Positions 5,006 through 5,902 of a DNA stretch of 5,902 nucleotides are shown one piece after another. A program made the translations under genes and the position numbers. Under the pieces are notes generated by a model that saw nothing but the letters and a program-made list of their open reading frames with translations, was not told where the DNA came from and ran no database searches. How positions within the stretch are numbered: position 1 is the first letter of the stretch; every line of letters begins with the position of its first letter. This stretch comes from Chloroflexota bacterium (lineage in GTDB: Bacteria > Chloroflexota > Limnocylindria > Limnocylindrales > CSP1-4), in the NCBI GenBank assembly GCA_017860675.1, contig JAGDMV010000230.1, positions 1-5,902 on the forward strand. The letters are read 5' to 3'.

Positions 5006-5902
5006 TCAGTGGCCAGGATCTGCGATGCGGGCCAGCCCGGACGGCCCGACCGCGAAGACGGTCCCGTCCGGGGCCACCGAGGCAGGCCCCCCGAAGTCCC
5101 AGCGGCCATCGACGGCCCAGCGGATTCCGTCGAAGCGAGCGAGACCTGGGTCCGTTGCCACCCAGATCGTGCCGTCGGGCCCGACCGCGATCGTGCTCGG
5201 GTAGCCGTCGGGCACACCGTCGGCCTTCCCGAACAGGGTCCATCTCGAGCCGTCGTAGCGAGCCACGGTCCCAGGAGCCATGGTGCCCTCGGCGTCCTGC
5301 GTCCCCTGCCAGGCGACCCACAGGTCACCGTTCGGGGCCGTCGCGAGGGCGCTCACCCCGCGCTCCTCCGGCCGGTCGAGGGCGGCCGCAAGGAGCCGCT
5401 CCCATCGGCCATCCGCGTACCGGTAGAGACCGAAGCCGGACGCCTCGGCCGGCGAGTTGTAGAGCCTGCTCAGCCCGGCCCAGAGCGACCCGTCGGCTCC
5501 CACCGCGAGAGAATCCGCCGCCCACCCCGGCCACTCCGGCGGGTCCGGGACCGACCCGACCTCGACCGAGCCGTCCAGCCTGAGGTTGCGGATCTTGCCC
5601 AGGCCGTTCCAGTCGGTCGGGCCGGCCAGCCAGACGGTCCCGTCCGGGGCCGGAGCGACCGCCGAGACAGGCCCGCTCTCGAGGACCGTCCACTGGCCGC
5701 CGCGCCGGATCGCGGCGCCATCACCCGTGGCGACGACGAGATCGCCAGCGGGCGTCAGCGCCAGCCTGCCCGGGTACGCGCGCGTCAGCGACACGACCTC
5801 GTCGAGGCTCCAGCCGCCGTCGGCGTAGTGCCAGATGCGGCCCTCGCCGGTGGCGGACCCGTCGAGGGCCCATGCCTCATCGTGCGAGACACCGACGATG
5901 TC
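5006..5902 (-). CDS. Beta-propeller protein, C-terminal part (5' end beyond window)
   Basis: The frame is open from the right edge to TGA at 5008-5006, giving 298 visible residues without a start. The sequence consists of repeated short blades: a segment of the form DG(T/S)(V/I/L)W followed about 20-40 residues later by a ligand-like (D)GxxW turn. Visible examples are DGTVWLAG, DGSLWAGL, NGDLWVAW, DGTIWVAT and DGTVFAVG, with ADGGW, GGQWTVL, ADGRWERL, GSRWTLFG and GIRWAVDG between them. This pattern resembles the two-component regulator propeller (Reg_prop) and related extracellular propellers. Such domains act as sensing or scaffold modules, often exported. Signal peptide, membrane anchor or fused enzyme domains would be upstream and cannot be seen. 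The C-terminus ends right after the last blade (SGLARIADPGH), so no kinase follows it. It is 79 nt upstream of the HAD-deaminase gene on the same strand; whether they share a transcript is unclear. Confidence 0.8.
   Translation of the reverse strand, partial: DIVGVSHDEAWALDGSATGEGRIWHYADGGWSLDEVVSLTRAYPGRLALTPAGDLVVATGDGAAIRRGGQWTVLESGPVSAVAPAPDGTVWLAGPTDWNGLGKIRNLRLDGSVEVGSVPDPPEWPGWAADSLAVGADGSLWAGLSRLYNSPAEASGFGLYRYADGRWERLLAAALDRPEERGVSALATAPNGDLWVAWQGTQDAEGTMAPGTVARYDGSRWTLFGKADGVPDGYPSTIAVGPDGTIWVATDPGLARFDGIRWAVDGRWDFGGPASVAPDGTVFAVGPSGLARIADPGH

Overview
The window is about 73% GC and densely packed with genes. DnaX begins the way many Gram-positive and Chloroflexota proteins do. A large (Alu-domain-bearing) SRP RNA gene sits directly upstream of dnaX, both tRNA-Ser genes encode CCA, and coding style is strongly GC-rich. 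I infer a high-GC bacterium, most plausibly Chloroflexota (Limnocylindria-like) or a related terrabacterial lineage. No 16S rRNA or other lineage marker is present, so this placement is only an inference. Nothing suggests a phage, IS element, CRISPR array or plasmid; this looks like chromosomal housekeeping DNA.

Layout, left to right. (1) 1-1135, minus: the N-terminal 378 residues of dnaX (DNA polymerase III gamma/tau), cut off by the left edge. (2) About 1168-1438, minus: large SRP RNA gene, 32 nt upstream of dnaX. Its first 44 bp (5' Alu-domain segment) are repeated exactly at 1439-1482. An extended -10 element at 1485-1493 would start transcription inside the upstream copy, so the extra copy is probably transcribed. 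(3) 1483-1565: promoter plus back-to-back GC palindromes. (4) 1566-2285, minus: class I SAM-dependent methyltransferase with a GTG start. (5) 2308-2395 and 2449-2534, minus: tRNA-Ser(GGA) and tRNA-Ser(CGA), apparently one transcript from an extended -10 promoter at 2542-2550. (6) 2535-2732: divergent promoter region with a 14-bp tandem repeat. (7) 2733-3656, plus: EamA/DMT-family transporter, the only plus-strand gene. (8) 3657-3729: convergent intergenic region with strong inverted repeats. (9) 3730-4926, minus: one continuous ORF joining a HAD hydrolase to a TadA-like deaminase domain whose catalytic HAE motif reads HAV. (10) 5006-5902, minus: C-terminal 298 residues of a beta-propeller protein, cut off by the right edge.

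Functionally, dnaX (replication clamp loader), the SRP RNA (co-translational membrane targeting) and the two serine tRNAs form a core information-processing block on the minus strand, with a methyltransferase placed just behind the tRNAs. The transporter, HAD-deaminase fusion and propeller gene are accessory. The two strongest points for follow-up are the tandemly duplicated SRP Alu segment and the HAD-deaminase fusion with a substituted catalytic glutamate. I did not find a convincing new multi-gene system.
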